A DNA stretch of 64,000 bases, taken from NCBI RefSeq assembly GCF_000725125.1, contig NZ_JFCB01000013.1:1-64000 (forward strand), read 5' to 3'. The translations under genes and the position numbers were made by a program. This DNA comes from Streptomyces toyocaensis. Lineage in GTDB: Bacteria > Actinomycetota > Actinomycetes > Streptomycetales > Streptomycetaceae. Under the pieces are notes generated by a model that was not told the DNA's origin, made no database searches, and saw only the letters and a list, made by a program, of their open reading frames with translations. Of the stretch, positions 33,003 through 41,067 are shown in pieces (the first letter of the stretch is position 1; every line of letters begins with the position of its first letter).

Positions 33003-33173
33003 GCGGTGCCCCGTCACGCGGCGTGCGAGATGGACGGCAACGGGCGGTGGGCTGAGCGGCGTTCGCTGCCGCGGACGGCGGGACACCGCACCGCGGAGGC
33101 CACCGTCATCGACATCATCGAGGCGGCCCGGTCCGCCGGTGTCGGGTGGCTCAGTCCGTACGGGACCGCGGGT
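33003..33173 (+). pseudogene. 5' remnant of a undecaprenyl diphosphate synthase (uppS-like) gene
   Basis: The plus-strand reading PRHAACEMDGNGRWAERRSL, PRTAGHRTAEATVIDIIEAA, RSAGVGWLSPYGT is the N-terminal core of cis-prenyltransferases: the MDGNGRWA motif that binds diphosphate, then RxxGH. The similarity stops where the family continues with xSTENW, and what follows is unrelated. About 55 of some 250 codons remain, so the fragment cannot make an enzyme. It is probably a partial paralogue, as the essential copy must be elsewhere. Confidence 0.72.
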
Positions 33174-33287
33174 ACGCCCCGGTCCAGCAGGCGCGGGACC
33201 CGGCGTCGCTGTCGTCGATGCAGGGCGAGCGAGCCGGCCCGCGCTCCTCGCTCCGTCCACCACGGCCGGTCCCGAGCCACCGTGGCT

Positions 33288-34262
33288 TCATTCAGCTCCT
33301 CGGTCCGGTCTGTGCGACACCCCGGCGACCTCGCACCGGGTACCGGCGGTAGGGGCTCGGACGGCGCTCTCGTCCGGCTCGTCGAGCAGGGCCAGCTCGT
33401 GTTCGGTCAGGCGCAGGCTTCCGGCGGCGATGTTCTCCGCGAGGTGTGCCGGGTTCGTGGTACCGGGAATGGCCAGCACATGCGGTCCGCGGTGCAGGGT
33501 CCAGGCGATCCGTACCTGGGCCGGTGTCGCACCGTGGGCGCGGGCGACGGAGTGGACGCGCGCGTCGCGCTCCCGGCCGGCGGCTGCCTCGCGCCGCAGG
33601 CCGGAGACGGCGAAGTAGGGCACGAAGGCGATGCCCTGTTCCTGACAGAGGTCCACCAGTCCGGTCTCGTCGGCGCGGCGCCAGTCCAGGCCGTAGGAGT
33701 TCTGCACGCATACCACCGGCGCGACGGTCAGGGCTTCGACCACGTGCTCCGGTCGGACGTTGGAGAGTCCGAGGTGCCGGATCAGGCCTGCCTTGCACAG
33801 CTCGGTGAGAGCACCGAAGTGCTCGATGACCGAGGCCGTACCGGGGCCGTTGCAGCGCAGGTTCACCACGTCCAGGTGATCACGGCCGAGCTGGCGCAGG
33901 TTCTCCTCGACCTGGCCGCGCAGCTGGTCGGGGCGGGCCATGGTGAGCCACTCGCCGGAGGAGTCGCGCGCCGGGCCGACCTTGGTCACCACGACCACCT
34001 CGCCGTGCCAGGAGGACAGGGCGCGGTTGATGAGCTCGTTCGCGGACCGCAGTGGTGAGAAGTAGAACGCGGCCGTGTCGATGTGGTTGACACCCTGCTC
34101 GAACGCGCTGTGCAACAGGCCGACGGCGAGATCGCGGTCGATCGGCGTGCCGTCGGAGTTCCCCATCATTCCGTTGCCCGTCAGCCGCATCGCGCCGTAG
34201 CCGACGCGATTCACCTCCAGGTCACCGAGTTTCCGGGCACCCGCTGCCTCCGCTGAGTTCAC
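33288..34262 (-). CDS. aldo/keto reductase
   Basis: 324 aa. An AKR barrel is recognised by VNRVGYGAMRLTGNGMMGNS, HIDTAAFYFSPLRSANELIN (Asp and Tyr of the active site), EVVVVTKVGPARDSSG (Lys), GLIRHLGLSNVRPEHV and QVRIAWTLHRGPHVLAIPGT, with the NADPH-binding TNPAHLAENI. The usual catalytic His site reads DVVNLRCNG, an Arg-containing variant found in pyridoxal-reductase-like AKRs. The last 30 residues (VRAPTAGTRCEVAGVSHRPD) look atypical and may be a read-through tail. Substrate unknown. Confidence 0.9.
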   Translation of the reverse strand: MNSAEAAGARKLGDLEVNRVGYGAMRLTGNGMMGNSDGTPIDRDLAVGLLHSAFEQGVNHIDTAAFYFSPLRSANELINRALSSWHGEVVVVTKVGPARDSSGEWLTMARPDQLRGQVEENLRQLGRDHLDVVNLRCNGPGTASVIEHFGALTELCKAGLIRHLGLSNVRPEHVVEALTVAPVVCVQNSYGLDWRRADETGLVDLCQEQGIAFVPYFAVSGLRREAAAGRERDARVHSVARAHGATPAQVRIAWTLHRGPHVLAIPGTTNPAHLAENIAAGSLRLTEHELALLDEPDESAVRAPTAGTRCEVAGVSHRPDRGAE

Positions 34263-34368
34263 CGTGCTCCTTCGCCCGTTGGTTCGTCAGGTCCTGGAGT
34301 ATGCGGCCGTCAGGGCGGGCTGTGACAGGTCGACGGGCTGGGCGAAACGTCACATCTCCACCGGGAAC

Positions 34369-35568
34369 TCATCGCTGCCGCACAGCCGTTGAATCTGTGG
34401 AGTGGAGCGGTCGGCCCGCCGCGACCACGGCGCGGCAGGGCAACGCGACGAGCAGAGCGATCGCGACCATGAGCGCGCTCGCCCACAGCGGCCCGAGGTC
34501 CCCGGCCGGGGTGCCGAGGGCGGTGGCGGCGACGAGGGGGCCGACGGCGGCACCGGTGTTGAGTGCCGCGGTCGCGTACGACCCGGCCATGGTGGTGGCT
34601 TCCGCGGCCTCGTAGAGGACTCGAGTGATCAGGGTGCTGCCCAGCGCGAACGACAGGGCGCCCTGCACGAACACGAGGGCGAACAAGGCCGCCGGCTCGT
34701 GAGCCAGCACCGCCAGGGCCGGCCAGCCGGTGAGCAGCAGCGGGCCGCCGACTGCGACGACCACGCCGGGACGCCGGTCGGACAGACGGCCGGCCACGGC
34801 CACCCCGGTGAAGGACCCGGCCCCGAACAGCGCGAGAACGGCGGAGATCCACAACCCGCCCATCCCGGCGGTGTCGGTCACCACGGGAGCGAGGAAGGTG
34901 AAGCTGCCGAACGTGGCCGCGTTCACCAGCGCGCCGAGCAGCATCACCAGAAGCAGGGGCCGCCTGGCGAGCTGGGCGAGCTCCGCCCTCAAGTCGGCCC
35001 CGCCGGACGCCTCTTCGTTCACTCGTCCCGCCGGTACCGCCTTCACGACGGCGAGAGCCGCAGGCAGGCAGAGAGCGGCGACGGCCCAGAAGGTGGCCCG
35101 CCAGCCGAGCAGCTCGCCGAGTGCCGACCCGCCGGGGACACCGGCGACCGTGGCCACCGTCGTTCCGGACAGCAGCACGGCCAGTGCCCGTCCCTTCCTG
35201 TCGGGCGGGACCAACGTGCCGGCAGCCGTGAGGGCGACGGCGAGGAACCCCGCGTTCGCGAGCGCGGCGACGACCCGGCCGGCGAACAGGACCGGGAAGC
35301 TGGTGGTGACGGCACCCACGCCGTGAGCCGCCGCGAAGACGAGGACGAACCCGACAAGCCCGGAGCGCCGGGGCCAGTCGCGCGCAAGCGCGGCCACGAG
35401 GGGAGCACCGACGGCCATGCCGACCGCGAAGGCCGAGGCGAGGGTGCCCGCTGTCCCCACCGTGACGTCGAGATCCGAGGCCATGTCAGGCAGAAGGCCG
35501 GCGAGCATGAACTCCGAGGTGCCCATGGCGAAGACCGCCATGGCAAGCAGATACAGCGAGAGAGGCAT
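34369..35568 (-). CDS. cmlR: Cmx/CmlR-family chloramphenicol efflux MFS transporter
   Basis: ATG 35566-35568 seven bases after GGAG gives 399 aa. The sequence matches what I recall of the streptomycete CmlR/Cmx exporters nearly end to end: MPLSLYLLAMAVFAMGTSEF, MLAGLLPDMASDLDVTVGTA, VALTAAGTLVPPDRKGRALA, LLSGTTVATVAGVPGGSALG, LVNAATFGSFTFLAPVVTDT, FVQGALSFALGSTLITRVLY. It has twelve membrane helices. It would export chloramphenicol by proton antiport. An in-frame ATG at 35607 adds 13 residues not seen in the family. A leader region with a 18-codon frame and two hairpins (35646-35746) suggests attenuation control. Confidence 0.88.
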   Translation of the reverse strand: MPLSLYLLAMAVFAMGTSEFMLAGLLPDMASDLDVTVGTAGTLASAFAVGMAVGAPLVAALARDWPRRSGLVGFVLVFAAAHGVGAVTTSFPVLFAGRVVAALANAGFLAVALTAAGTLVPPDRKGRALAVLLSGTTVATVAGVPGGSALGELLGWRATFWAVAALCLPAALAVVKAVPAGRVNEEASGGADLRAELAQLARRPLLLVMLLGALVNAATFGSFTFLAPVVTDTAGMGGLWISAVLALFGAGSFTGVAVAGRLSDRRPGVVVAVGGPLLLTGWPALAVLAHEPAALFALVFVQGALSFALGSTLITRVLYEAAEATTMAGSYATAALNTGAAVGPLVAATALGTPAGDLGPLWASALMVAIALLVALPCRAVVAAGRPLHSTDSTAVRQR

Positions 35569-35645
35569 CGAGTGGCTCCGAGGTGAGGAGAAGCGCGAGA
35601 AGGTCATCTCGTCACCGCGGCCAGCCCTGAGGGTGCACGCGCCCG

Positions 35646-35719
35646 GCCGCAGAACTGCGGCGCGACGACAGGGCTACGGACTCCGTGGTTCAGGGGCTGA
35701 CGGCGTGACCGACAGCCCC
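35646..35719 (-). promoter_or_regulatory. two hairpins in the cmlR-like leader
   Basis: Hairpin one, GGGGCTG-N13-CAGCCCC (35693-35719), overlaps the end of the leader frame. Hairpin two, GCCGCAG-AA-CTGCGGC read on the plus strand (35646-35661), is a perfect 7-bp stem. Ribosome stalling on a leader peptide could choose between them, as known for several chloramphenicol and macrolide resistance genes; here it is inferred from layout. Confidence 0.4.
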
Positions 35720-35746
35720 CACCGTGTCCGACTCAGGACTCGACAT
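35690..35746 (-). CDS. possible 18-aa leader peptide of the exporter gene
   Basis: ATG 35744-35746 opens a frame MSSPESDTVGAVGHAVSP ending at TGA 35690-35692, 120 bp before the exporter start. It has no strong ribosome site. It is listed because its stop lies at the base of a hairpin, the arrangement expected of a translation-attenuation leader. Confidence 0.3.
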   Translation of the reverse strand: MSSPESDTVGAVGHAVSP

Positions 35747-35919
35747 GGCCCGCACGGTACCCGACCGATACCCGTCGAGGCATCTTGCTTCTCCGGTTCC
35801 GGCCCGCGCCGCGAGTCAGTGGGGTTGCGATGAGGTGGGGGCCTTCGCGCACCGCCCCACAGGGATGGCATACGATGCGCGCGACCTTCATAAAGATCAT
35901 ATAAAAGGATGTCCACGTC

Positions 35920-36807
35920 ATGGCAACCCGTGCCCCGTACCGTTCTCTTCGCGGCGTATCCGCCGTAGTCGCCCTGCTCGCGATCGGCGCGGTGGGATGC
36001 TCGGGCGTCACCGACGCCGTCGACAGCGCCAAGGACGGCGCGAAGAAGGCGGCTCGCCAGCGCTCGGTGTTCTCCCTGGATGTCGGCGACTGCTACAACC
36101 CGAACGGCAAGGCCGAGGGGGCGGCCTACCTCGTCGAGATCGTGCCCTGCGACGAGGCGCACGAAGGTCAGGTCGTCGGCGAGTTCGCCGTCGACGAGGG
36201 CAAGGGGTACCCCGGTGAGAGCGGGATCTCGGCGATCGCGGACAAGCGCTGCCCGGTCGAGGCGCAGAAGTACGCCCCGGACACCTGGGCGCTCCCCAAG
36301 GACGCCGCCCTCTTCTACTACACGCCGACCAGCGAGAGCTGGGCGACGGGTGACCGCGCGGTGAGCTGCACCTACACCGCCGAGAAGGGCGCGCTCAGCG
36401 GCTCCCTGAACACGGCGAAGACCCTCGAGCCCGAGCAGACCACGTACCTGAAGGGTTCGAACGCGGTCTACGAGGCCCTGTGGGCGAACCAGCCCGAGAC
36501 GGACACCGTCGAGTCCGACCTGGCCGGTTACAAGGCGCAGGCCAAGGCTGTCGCTGCCGCCCTCGACACGCACGTCGAGGGCCTGGACGGCATCGAGGGT
36601 GCCGAAGTCGGCAAGCTCCGCGCGAACCTGACGAAGGCGGCCGGGAACTGGCAGAAGGCCGCGAACGCCGCCGACGCCGACGCGTTCTACCTCGCCTACG
36701 AGCCGGCGTTCACCGGCATCGACCCGAACAAGTCGGTCGCCGCCCGCAAGGAACTGGGCCTGGCCACCACGGTCCCGGCCGACGAGGCCGAGGTCTGGGC
36801 GGGCTGA
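35920..36807 (+). CDS. lipoprotein with septum-formation domain (PF13845-like)
   Basis: ATG 35920 after AAAGGATG; 295 aa. A lipoprotein signal peptide ends at VALLAIGAVGC (Cys27). The Septum_form-type domain follows, with its spaced cysteines: SLDVGDCYNPNGKAEGAAYL, IVPCDEAHEGQVVGEF, DKRCPVEAQKY, DRAVSCTYTAEKG. Four cysteines could form two disulfides outside the membrane. The C-terminal 110 residues are helical and Ala-rich (ESDLAGYKAQAKAVAAALDT). The domain is named after a Mycobacterium septum-formation link; direct function here is not known. A strong terminator follows. Confidence 0.85.
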   Translation: MATRAPYRSLRGVSAVVALLAIGAVGCSGVTDAVDSAKDGAKKAARQRSVFSLDVGDCYNPNGKAEGAAYLVEIVPCDEAHEGQVVGEFAVDEGKGYPGESGISAIADKRCPVEAQKYAPDTWALPKDAALFYYTPTSESWATGDRAVSCTYTAEKGALSGSLNTAKTLEPEQTTYLKGSNAVYEALWANQPETDTVESDLAGYKAQAKAVAAALDTHVEGLDGIEGAEVGKLRANLTKAAGNWQKAANAADADAFYLAYEPAFTGIDPNKSVAARKELGLATTVPADEAEVWAG

Positions 36808-36830
36808 CGCTCCGTCGGTGGAGCATGAAG

Positions 36831-36884
36831 CGGGGTCCGTGCCCGTCGGGGCCGCGGACCCCCGCGGGGCGGGCACGGACCCCG
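36831..36884 (+). terminator. hairpin terminator after the lipoprotein gene
   Basis: CGGGGTCCGTGCCCG (36831-36845) pairs perfectly with CGGGCACGGACCCCG (36870-36884), a 15-bp stem with a 24-base GC-rich loop, about 25 bp past the stop at 36807. Confidence 0.75.
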
Positions 36885-37014
36885 CGACGCAGGCGACGGC
36901 GGCTTTCCCTTTTGTCCTCTGGCAGACGCGCGTAGACCACGGGCATCATCATTCTGTACCGCCTGCACAACCATCCCCCGAATGAAGCGTGGCCCACCGC
37001 AGGAAGGTCCCCAC

Positions 37015-37530
37015 ATGAAGGCCCTCAAAGCCCCGAAGCTCCGTTCCGTCCTGACCGCACTGGTCCTCGTCGTCGCTCCCGGCGTCGCCGTCATCGGCAC
37101 CGCCGGCGAGGCCGCCGCCGTCACCAAGATCAGTCACGCCACCGCGACCTCGATGTTCCGTGACGTCGGCATCACCTGGTCGTCGTCCGGCAACTGCTCC
37201 GACCGCTACAACTCCACCTGTACGTCCTTCGAGCAGCTCAACCTGGCCACCGCCCAGGGCGCCCAGACCCTCAAGCGGGCCAGCGGCTGCGCCCTGAACA
37301 TCACCGGCGGCACCGAGACCGGGCACGCCTCCGGCACGTACTCGCACTGGAACGGCTACAAGCTCGACTTCAGCAAGTACACCTGCGTCGGTAACTACAT
37401 CAAGAACACCTTCACCTACATCGGCGTGCGCGGCGACGGTGCCCCGCAGTGGCGCTCCGGCTCCGGCAACATCTACGCCGACGAGGGCAACCACTGGGAC
37501 GTCCTGTACTACAACTGCGGCGGCTGCTGA
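37015..37530 (+). CDS. small secreted protein with M15-peptidase-like zinc motif
   Basis: ATG 37015 after GGAAGG; 171 aa. A Sec signal peptide (VLTALVLVVAPGVAVIGTAG) is cleaved near EAAA-VTK. The mature part of about 130 residues has TYSHWNGYKLDF, i.e. SH-x2-G-x3-D (His111, Asp118), and later DEGNHWDV (Glu157, His160). This spacing is that of the H...D...E...H zinc site of M15 D-Ala-D-Ala carboxypeptidase/VanX-like enzymes. Six cysteines suggest disulfides, and the protein ends in GGC. I infer a peptidoglycan-acting metallopeptidase-like fold; catalysis is not certain. It stands alone between two hairpins. Confidence 0.8.
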   Translation: MKALKAPKLRSVLTALVLVVAPGVAVIGTAGEAAAVTKISHATATSMFRDVGITWSSSGNCSDRYNSTCTSFEQLNLATAQGAQTLKRASGCALNITGGTETGHASGTYSHWNGYKLDFSKYTCVGNYIKNTFTYIGVRGDGAPQWRSGSGNIYADEGNHWDVLYYNCGGC

Positions 37531-37554
37531 GCCCGTCCCGCGCCCGATCCCGAG

Positions 37555-37591
37555 GCTCCTCCGGCGGCCGGCATCGCCCCGCAGGAGGAGC
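37555..37591 (+). terminator. hairpin after the secreted M15-like gene
   Basis: GCTCCTCC (37555-37562) pairs with GGAGGAGC (37584-37591) around a 21-base GC-rich loop, 25 bp past the stop. Confidence 0.45.
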
Positions 37592-37680
37592 GGGCGGGCC
37601 CGGGAACGCCGGCGCCGCGCGGCCGGGTGAACCCGGCTGTGGTTTTCCTGATGACCAGTCAGGTAAGCCGGTATCTGGTT

Positions 37681-38436
37681 CTACGCCGTCGACCTCGCGC
37701 CCCGCTCGCCCCCGTGCCCGGCCTGCCGAATGCTCTCTCGCGCCGCGCGGATGAGGTCGGCGTTCGTGTCCGCGGGTGCACCGTCCGGCAGCCGGAGCGT
37801 GTCCTCCAGGCCGATCCGCGTGTCCAGCCGACGGGCGGCTGCCAGGCGAAGGACGGGCCAGGCGGCCTCGCCCTCGCCGTGCAGGAGGATCCGCGAGGTC
37901 GCGGCCGGGCGGAGGTCGTCCAGCAGGCCGGCCGCGGATCGTACGGCGGTGTGCGGATCGGCGTCGGTGATCTCGGCCAGGACGCGCAGGACGCGGTGGG
38001 ACTCCGGCCAGTCGAGGAACCGCCGTGCCGCGGGAGTGCCCGAGTAGATGCCTGCTTCGATGCCGACGCCCCGCTCCAGCAGGGCAGCGGCGACTTCGGC
38101 CGCGCCGTCCTCGTGCCAGTTCACGGAGGCGTGATCCGGCAGCACGGTCCATGAGCGGACCTGGGAGGCGCGGGTTTCCGGATGCGGGGTGGCCCAGGCG
38201 CCGGTGGTCACACCGACAGGGATGCCCGGGACGGCGGACCGTACGGCGGTGAGGGCCGCGGCGACGGCGGCAGGGTCCAGCGTGTCCTCGCCGTCGCCGT
38301 TCTTGGGGTGAAGGTGGATGTCCTGGGCGCCGGCGGCGACGGCTTCGCGGGCTGTCGCTGCCAACTCCTCAGGCGTGACGGGGAGATAAGGGCATTCGAC
38401 GCGGCCTCTGGCGCCATTCAGGCAGACTTGCAGCAT
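37681..38436 (-). CDS. BKACE-family (3-keto-5-aminohexanoate cleavage) protein
   Basis: 251 aa, slightly short for the family (usually about 275-310). BKACE/DUF849 features: LQVCLNGARGRVECPYLPVT, AGAQDIHLHPKNGDGEDTLD with the HLH zinc ligands, IPVGVTTGAWATPHPETRAS, ASVNWHEDGAAEVAAALLER and GIEAGIYSGTPAARRF with the conserved Glu. These enzymes condense a beta-keto acid with acetyl-CoA to give acetoacetate plus a CoA ester. The substrate here cannot be told. It stands alone. Confidence 0.88.
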   Translation of the reverse strand: MLQVCLNGARGRVECPYLPVTPEELAATAREAVAAGAQDIHLHPKNGDGEDTLDPAAVAAALTAVRSAVPGIPVGVTTGAWATPHPETRASQVRSWTVLPDHASVNWHEDGAAEVAAALLERGVGIEAGIYSGTPAARRFLDWPESHRVLRVLAEITDADPHTAVRSAAGLLDDLRPAATSRILLHGEGEAAWPVLRLAAARRLDTRIGLEDTLRLPDGAPADTNADLIRAARESIRQAGHGGERGARSTA

Positions 38437-38786
38437 GAGCTGATCCTCTCAGGGGCCCCACGCCCCAGAGCGCGTCACGTCACCTCACGGACCGTCGGCG
38501 ATCTTCTCGGCGCTCCCCGATGCGCAGGACGACGGCGTGGTGGGCCTGGCCAGACCGTCCCGGCCTGAGCGCTTTGGGCAGTCCGGTCGAGCGCGTCACC
38601 TGCCGCACGCGTCGCCGGATCCGCGGCCGGCGTCACGACGCGGCCGGCCAGTCCGCGAAGGCCGCCGCATCAGGGAACGCGTCGACCTCCACCCCGGTGA
38701 ACTCCCCCACGCGAGCCAGGCCAATCCGGCCGCACTCCGGTCCGTGGGCAAGCAGGCCCGGCTCCTCATGCGGGTCCCAGGCCGGT
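38437..38786. other. intergenic stretch with a gene-tail remnant
   Basis: 350 bp between BKACE and the GlxA-type regulator gene. Bases 38437-38630 show nothing recognisable. Bases 38633-38790 encode an orphan C-terminal fragment on the minus strand (see separate entry). Confidence 0.4.
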
Positions 38787-38788
38787 TC
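38633..38788 (-). pseudogene. orphan C-terminal coding fragment, unidentified
   Basis: The minus-strand frame ending at TGA 38633-38635 reads WDPHEEPGLLAHGPECGRIG, LARVGEFTGVEVDAFPDAAA, FADWPAAS. Composition and codon use look like real protein, but its upstream part would overlap the GlxA-type regulator gene and has no start. It is probably the tail of a deleted gene; family unknown. Confidence 0.35.
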
Positions 38789-39767
38789 AGGCGAGGTCGT
38801 GGTGCCGGCTGTCGTCCTCTTCGGAGCGGTTGCGCGTCCGGAACGTGCGGCGGTAGGTGTGCGGGGGCAGTCCGACCACGCGGTTGAAGTGCCGGCGCAG
38901 CGTGGTGGCGGTTCCCATGCCGGTGGCCGCCGCGACGGCGTCGACACTGTCGTCGGTGGTCTCCAGCAACTCCTGGGCGCGCCGTATGCGTTGGGTGAGC
39001 AGCCACTGCAGCGGGGTGGTACCGGTCGTGGCCCTGAAGTGGCGGCCCAGGTGGCGGGAGCTCATCCGGGCCCGGCCGGCCAGGTCTTCCACCGTCAGCG
39101 GCTGGTCGAGCCGTTCCAGCACCCAAGGGAGCAGTTCGGCGAGGGGATGACGGCCGGGAGCGGGGACCGGGGCCGTGATGAACTGGGCCTGGCCCCCGTC
39201 CCGGTGCGGCGGCACGACCAGGCGGCGGGCGACCTTGTTGGCGGTCGCCGAGCCGCGGTCGAGTCGGATGAGGTGCAGGCACAGGTCCATGGCGGCGGCC
39301 TTGCCGGCGGAGGTGAGCACGCTGCCGTTGTCCACGTAGAGGACGTCCGGATCCACATGGACCTTCGGATGGCGGTCGGCCAGCGCTCGGGTGTGTGCCC
39401 AGTGCGTCGTCGCGCGCAGTCCGTCGAGGAGGCCGGCGGAGGCCAGGACGAAGGCGCCCGTGCACAGGGACACCACGCGTGCCCCCGCCTCGTGGGCCGC
39501 GCGCACCGCGTCGACCAGGTCGGCGGGCGGCGCCTCGTCGATGTCGGCCCAGCCCGGGACGATCACGGTGTCGGCCCGGGGGAGCCGGTCGAGTCCGTGA
39601 TCGGGCTCCAGCAGGAACCGGCCGGCCCGCACCGGGCCGGGCCCGCAGATGGCGAGGCGGTACCACGGACCCGCCACGCCGTCCGGGGCGGAGCCGAAGA
39701 CCTCCTGGGCCAAGGCCAGTTCGAAGTGAAGCATCCCGTCGGTGACGGCCAGCGCAACCGTGTCCAC
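38787..39767 (-). CDS. GlxA-family regulator (DJ-1/PfpI domain + AraC HTH)
   Basis: GTG 39765-39767 gives 326 aa (VDTVALAVTDGMLHFELALA, the usual family start). Residues 1-185 form a class I glutamine-amidotransferase/DJ-1-like domain, with ARVVSLCTGAFVLASAGLLD carrying the nucleophile-elbow Cys. Two AraC HTHs follow (LTVEDLAGRARMSSRHLGRH and DSVDAVAAATGMGTATTLRR) before the VVGLPPHTYRRTFR ending. It is divergent from the saccharopine-dehydrogenase-like gene at 39877, its likely target; an inverted repeat lies between them. Confidence 0.92.
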   Translation of the reverse strand: MDTVALAVTDGMLHFELALAQEVFGSAPDGVAGPWYRLAICGPGPVRAGRFLLEPDHGLDRLPRADTVIVPGWADIDEAPPADLVDAVRAAHEAGARVVSLCTGAFVLASAGLLDGLRATTHWAHTRALADRHPKVHVDPDVLYVDNGSVLTSAGKAAAMDLCLHLIRLDRGSATANKVARRLVVPPHRDGGQAQFITAPVPAPGRHPLAELLPWVLERLDQPLTVEDLAGRARMSSRHLGRHFRATTGTTPLQWLLTQRIRRAQELLETTDDSVDAVAAATGMGTATTLRRHFNRVVGLPPHTYRRTFRTRNRSEEDDSRHHDLA

Positions 39768-39800
39768 GTCCGGAAGTGTACGGCGTATGTCGTTCCGGAC
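39768..39800. promoter_or_regulatory. inverted repeat between divergent genes
   Basis: GTCCGGAA-N17-TTCCGGAC is an 8-bp perfect inverted repeat abutting the regulator start codon and 77 bp before the divergent gene. It is a plausible operator for the GlxA-type regulator. Confidence 0.4.
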
Positions 39801-39876
39801 ACTCGTGCGAGCCTTCTGCCCCCGCCAGGATGGTCGCGACGGAGCTGAACGGATCATTCGAGCGAAGGAAGCACCC

Positions 39877-40908
39877 ATGACGACGGCACCCAGGGTCGCG
39901 GTGTACGGCGCGTACGGACACACCGGGCGGTTCGTGGTGGCGGAGCTGCGGGAACGCCGGTACACCGCGGTGCTCTCCGGCCGCGACGCCGGCAAGCTGA
40001 AGGCGCTGGCACACGAGACCGGGCTGGACGCCCACCCCGCGTCGGTCGACGACCAGCCCTCGCTCGACCGGGCGCTGGCCGGCACGGCGGCCGTGATCAA
40101 CTGTGCCGGGCCTTTCGCCACGACGGCCGTCCCCATGATCGAGGCGGCCCGGCGGGCCGGGATCCCGTACGTGGACGTGGCGGCCGAGATCGAGGCCGTC
40201 GCCGACACCCTCGCGTACGCCGCCGACCGGCCCCGGGACGCCGGGGCGGCGCTGGTCGTTCCAGCGATGGCCTTCTACGGCGGTCTCGGCGACCTGTTGG
40301 TCACCACAGCCATGGGCGACTGGACGGCTGCCGACGAGGCGCACATCGCCTACGGGCTGAGCGGTTGGCATCCCACCCCCGGGACGCGTGCCGCGGGCGC
40401 GGTCTCGCGGGAGCGGCGGGACGGCCGGAGCGTCCGATACCGGAACGGACGGCTGGAGTACCACCGGGACGACCTGCCCACGCTGGAGTGGCCCTTCCCC
40501 GCCCCGATGGGTCCCCGGTCCGTCATCGGGGAGTTCACGATGGCTGACGTCGTCACCGTTCCCAGCCACCTGTCCATCCCCGACGTGCGCACCTACATGG
40601 CGGTCGAGGCGGCCCAGGACATCGCCGCCCCGGACACGCCGACACCTGCCGCGGCCGACGAGTCCGGACGGTCCGGTCAGACCTTCCTCGTCGACGCCGT
40701 GGTGCGCTCCGGCACCCGTGAACGGCGTGCCGTGGCGAGGGGCCGGGACATCTACGCCGTCACCGCCCCGCTCGCGGTGGAAGCGGTCGACCGCATCCTG
40801 ACGGGACGGACCCGGACGACCGGAGCCGCCTCCGCGGGGGAGGTCTTCGACGCCCCCGACTTCCTTCGCGCACTGTCCCCGCACATCACCCTGGAGCTGT
40901 GCCCGTAG
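39877..40908 (+). CDS. saccharopine dehydrogenase-like NAD(P)-binding protein
   Basis: ATG 39877 after AAGGAAG; 343 aa. The Rossmann motif VAVYGAYGHTGRFVVAELRE and the following LSGRDAGKLKALAHETGLDA, GTAAVINCAGPFATTAVPMI and AARRAGIPYVDVAAEIEAVA are those of the saccharopine dehydrogenase/trans-enoyl reductase-like family. No membrane segments. True substrate is unknown; such proteins often reduce or isomerise small metabolites. The GlxA-type regulator is divergent. Confidence 0.88.
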   Translation: MTTAPRVAVYGAYGHTGRFVVAELRERRYTAVLSGRDAGKLKALAHETGLDAHPASVDDQPSLDRALAGTAAVINCAGPFATTAVPMIEAARRAGIPYVDVAAEIEAVADTLAYAADRPRDAGAALVVPAMAFYGGLGDLLVTTAMGDWTAADEAHIAYGLSGWHPTPGTRAAGAVSRERRDGRSVRYRNGRLEYHRDDLPTLEWPFPAPMGPRSVIGEFTMADVVTVPSHLSIPDVRTYMAVEAAQDIAAPDTPTPAAADESGRSGQTFLVDAVVRSGTRERRAVARGRDIYAVTAPLAVEAVDRILTGRTRTTGAASAGEVFDAPDFLRALSPHITLELCP

Positions 40909-41067
40909 CGAGCGGGCCGCGCTCAGCGTCTCGAGGTCCGCAGGTATCCGATGAGTCGCGACACGTGGCGACCAGCGGCCCTCCAGGATGCGGCAGCCGG
41001 GCGGAGCATGATCGATCGAGCGGCCGACCGGGGCGCTCTCCATGGGTGAGAGCCTTGGCGGTTACGG

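Larger units (their letters stand above)
32616..33005. other. intergenic region upstream of the oxidoreductase-sigma operon
   Basis: 390 bp without a gene. The left part holds the ECF41-like promoter and a 14-bp palindrome. The right part (32700-33000) is very GC-rich and shows no coding signal I trust; it ends at the uppS remnant. Confidence 0.5.
35569..35919. other. intergenic leader region between cmlR-like gene and lipoprotein gene
   Basis: 351 bp between divergent genes. The left half holds a possible regulatory leader of the exporter (short frame plus two hairpins). The right half, from about 35860, has AT-rich stretches (CATACGAT, CATAAAGATCATATAAAAGG) just before the lipoprotein start and probably includes its promoter. 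Confidence 0.5.
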
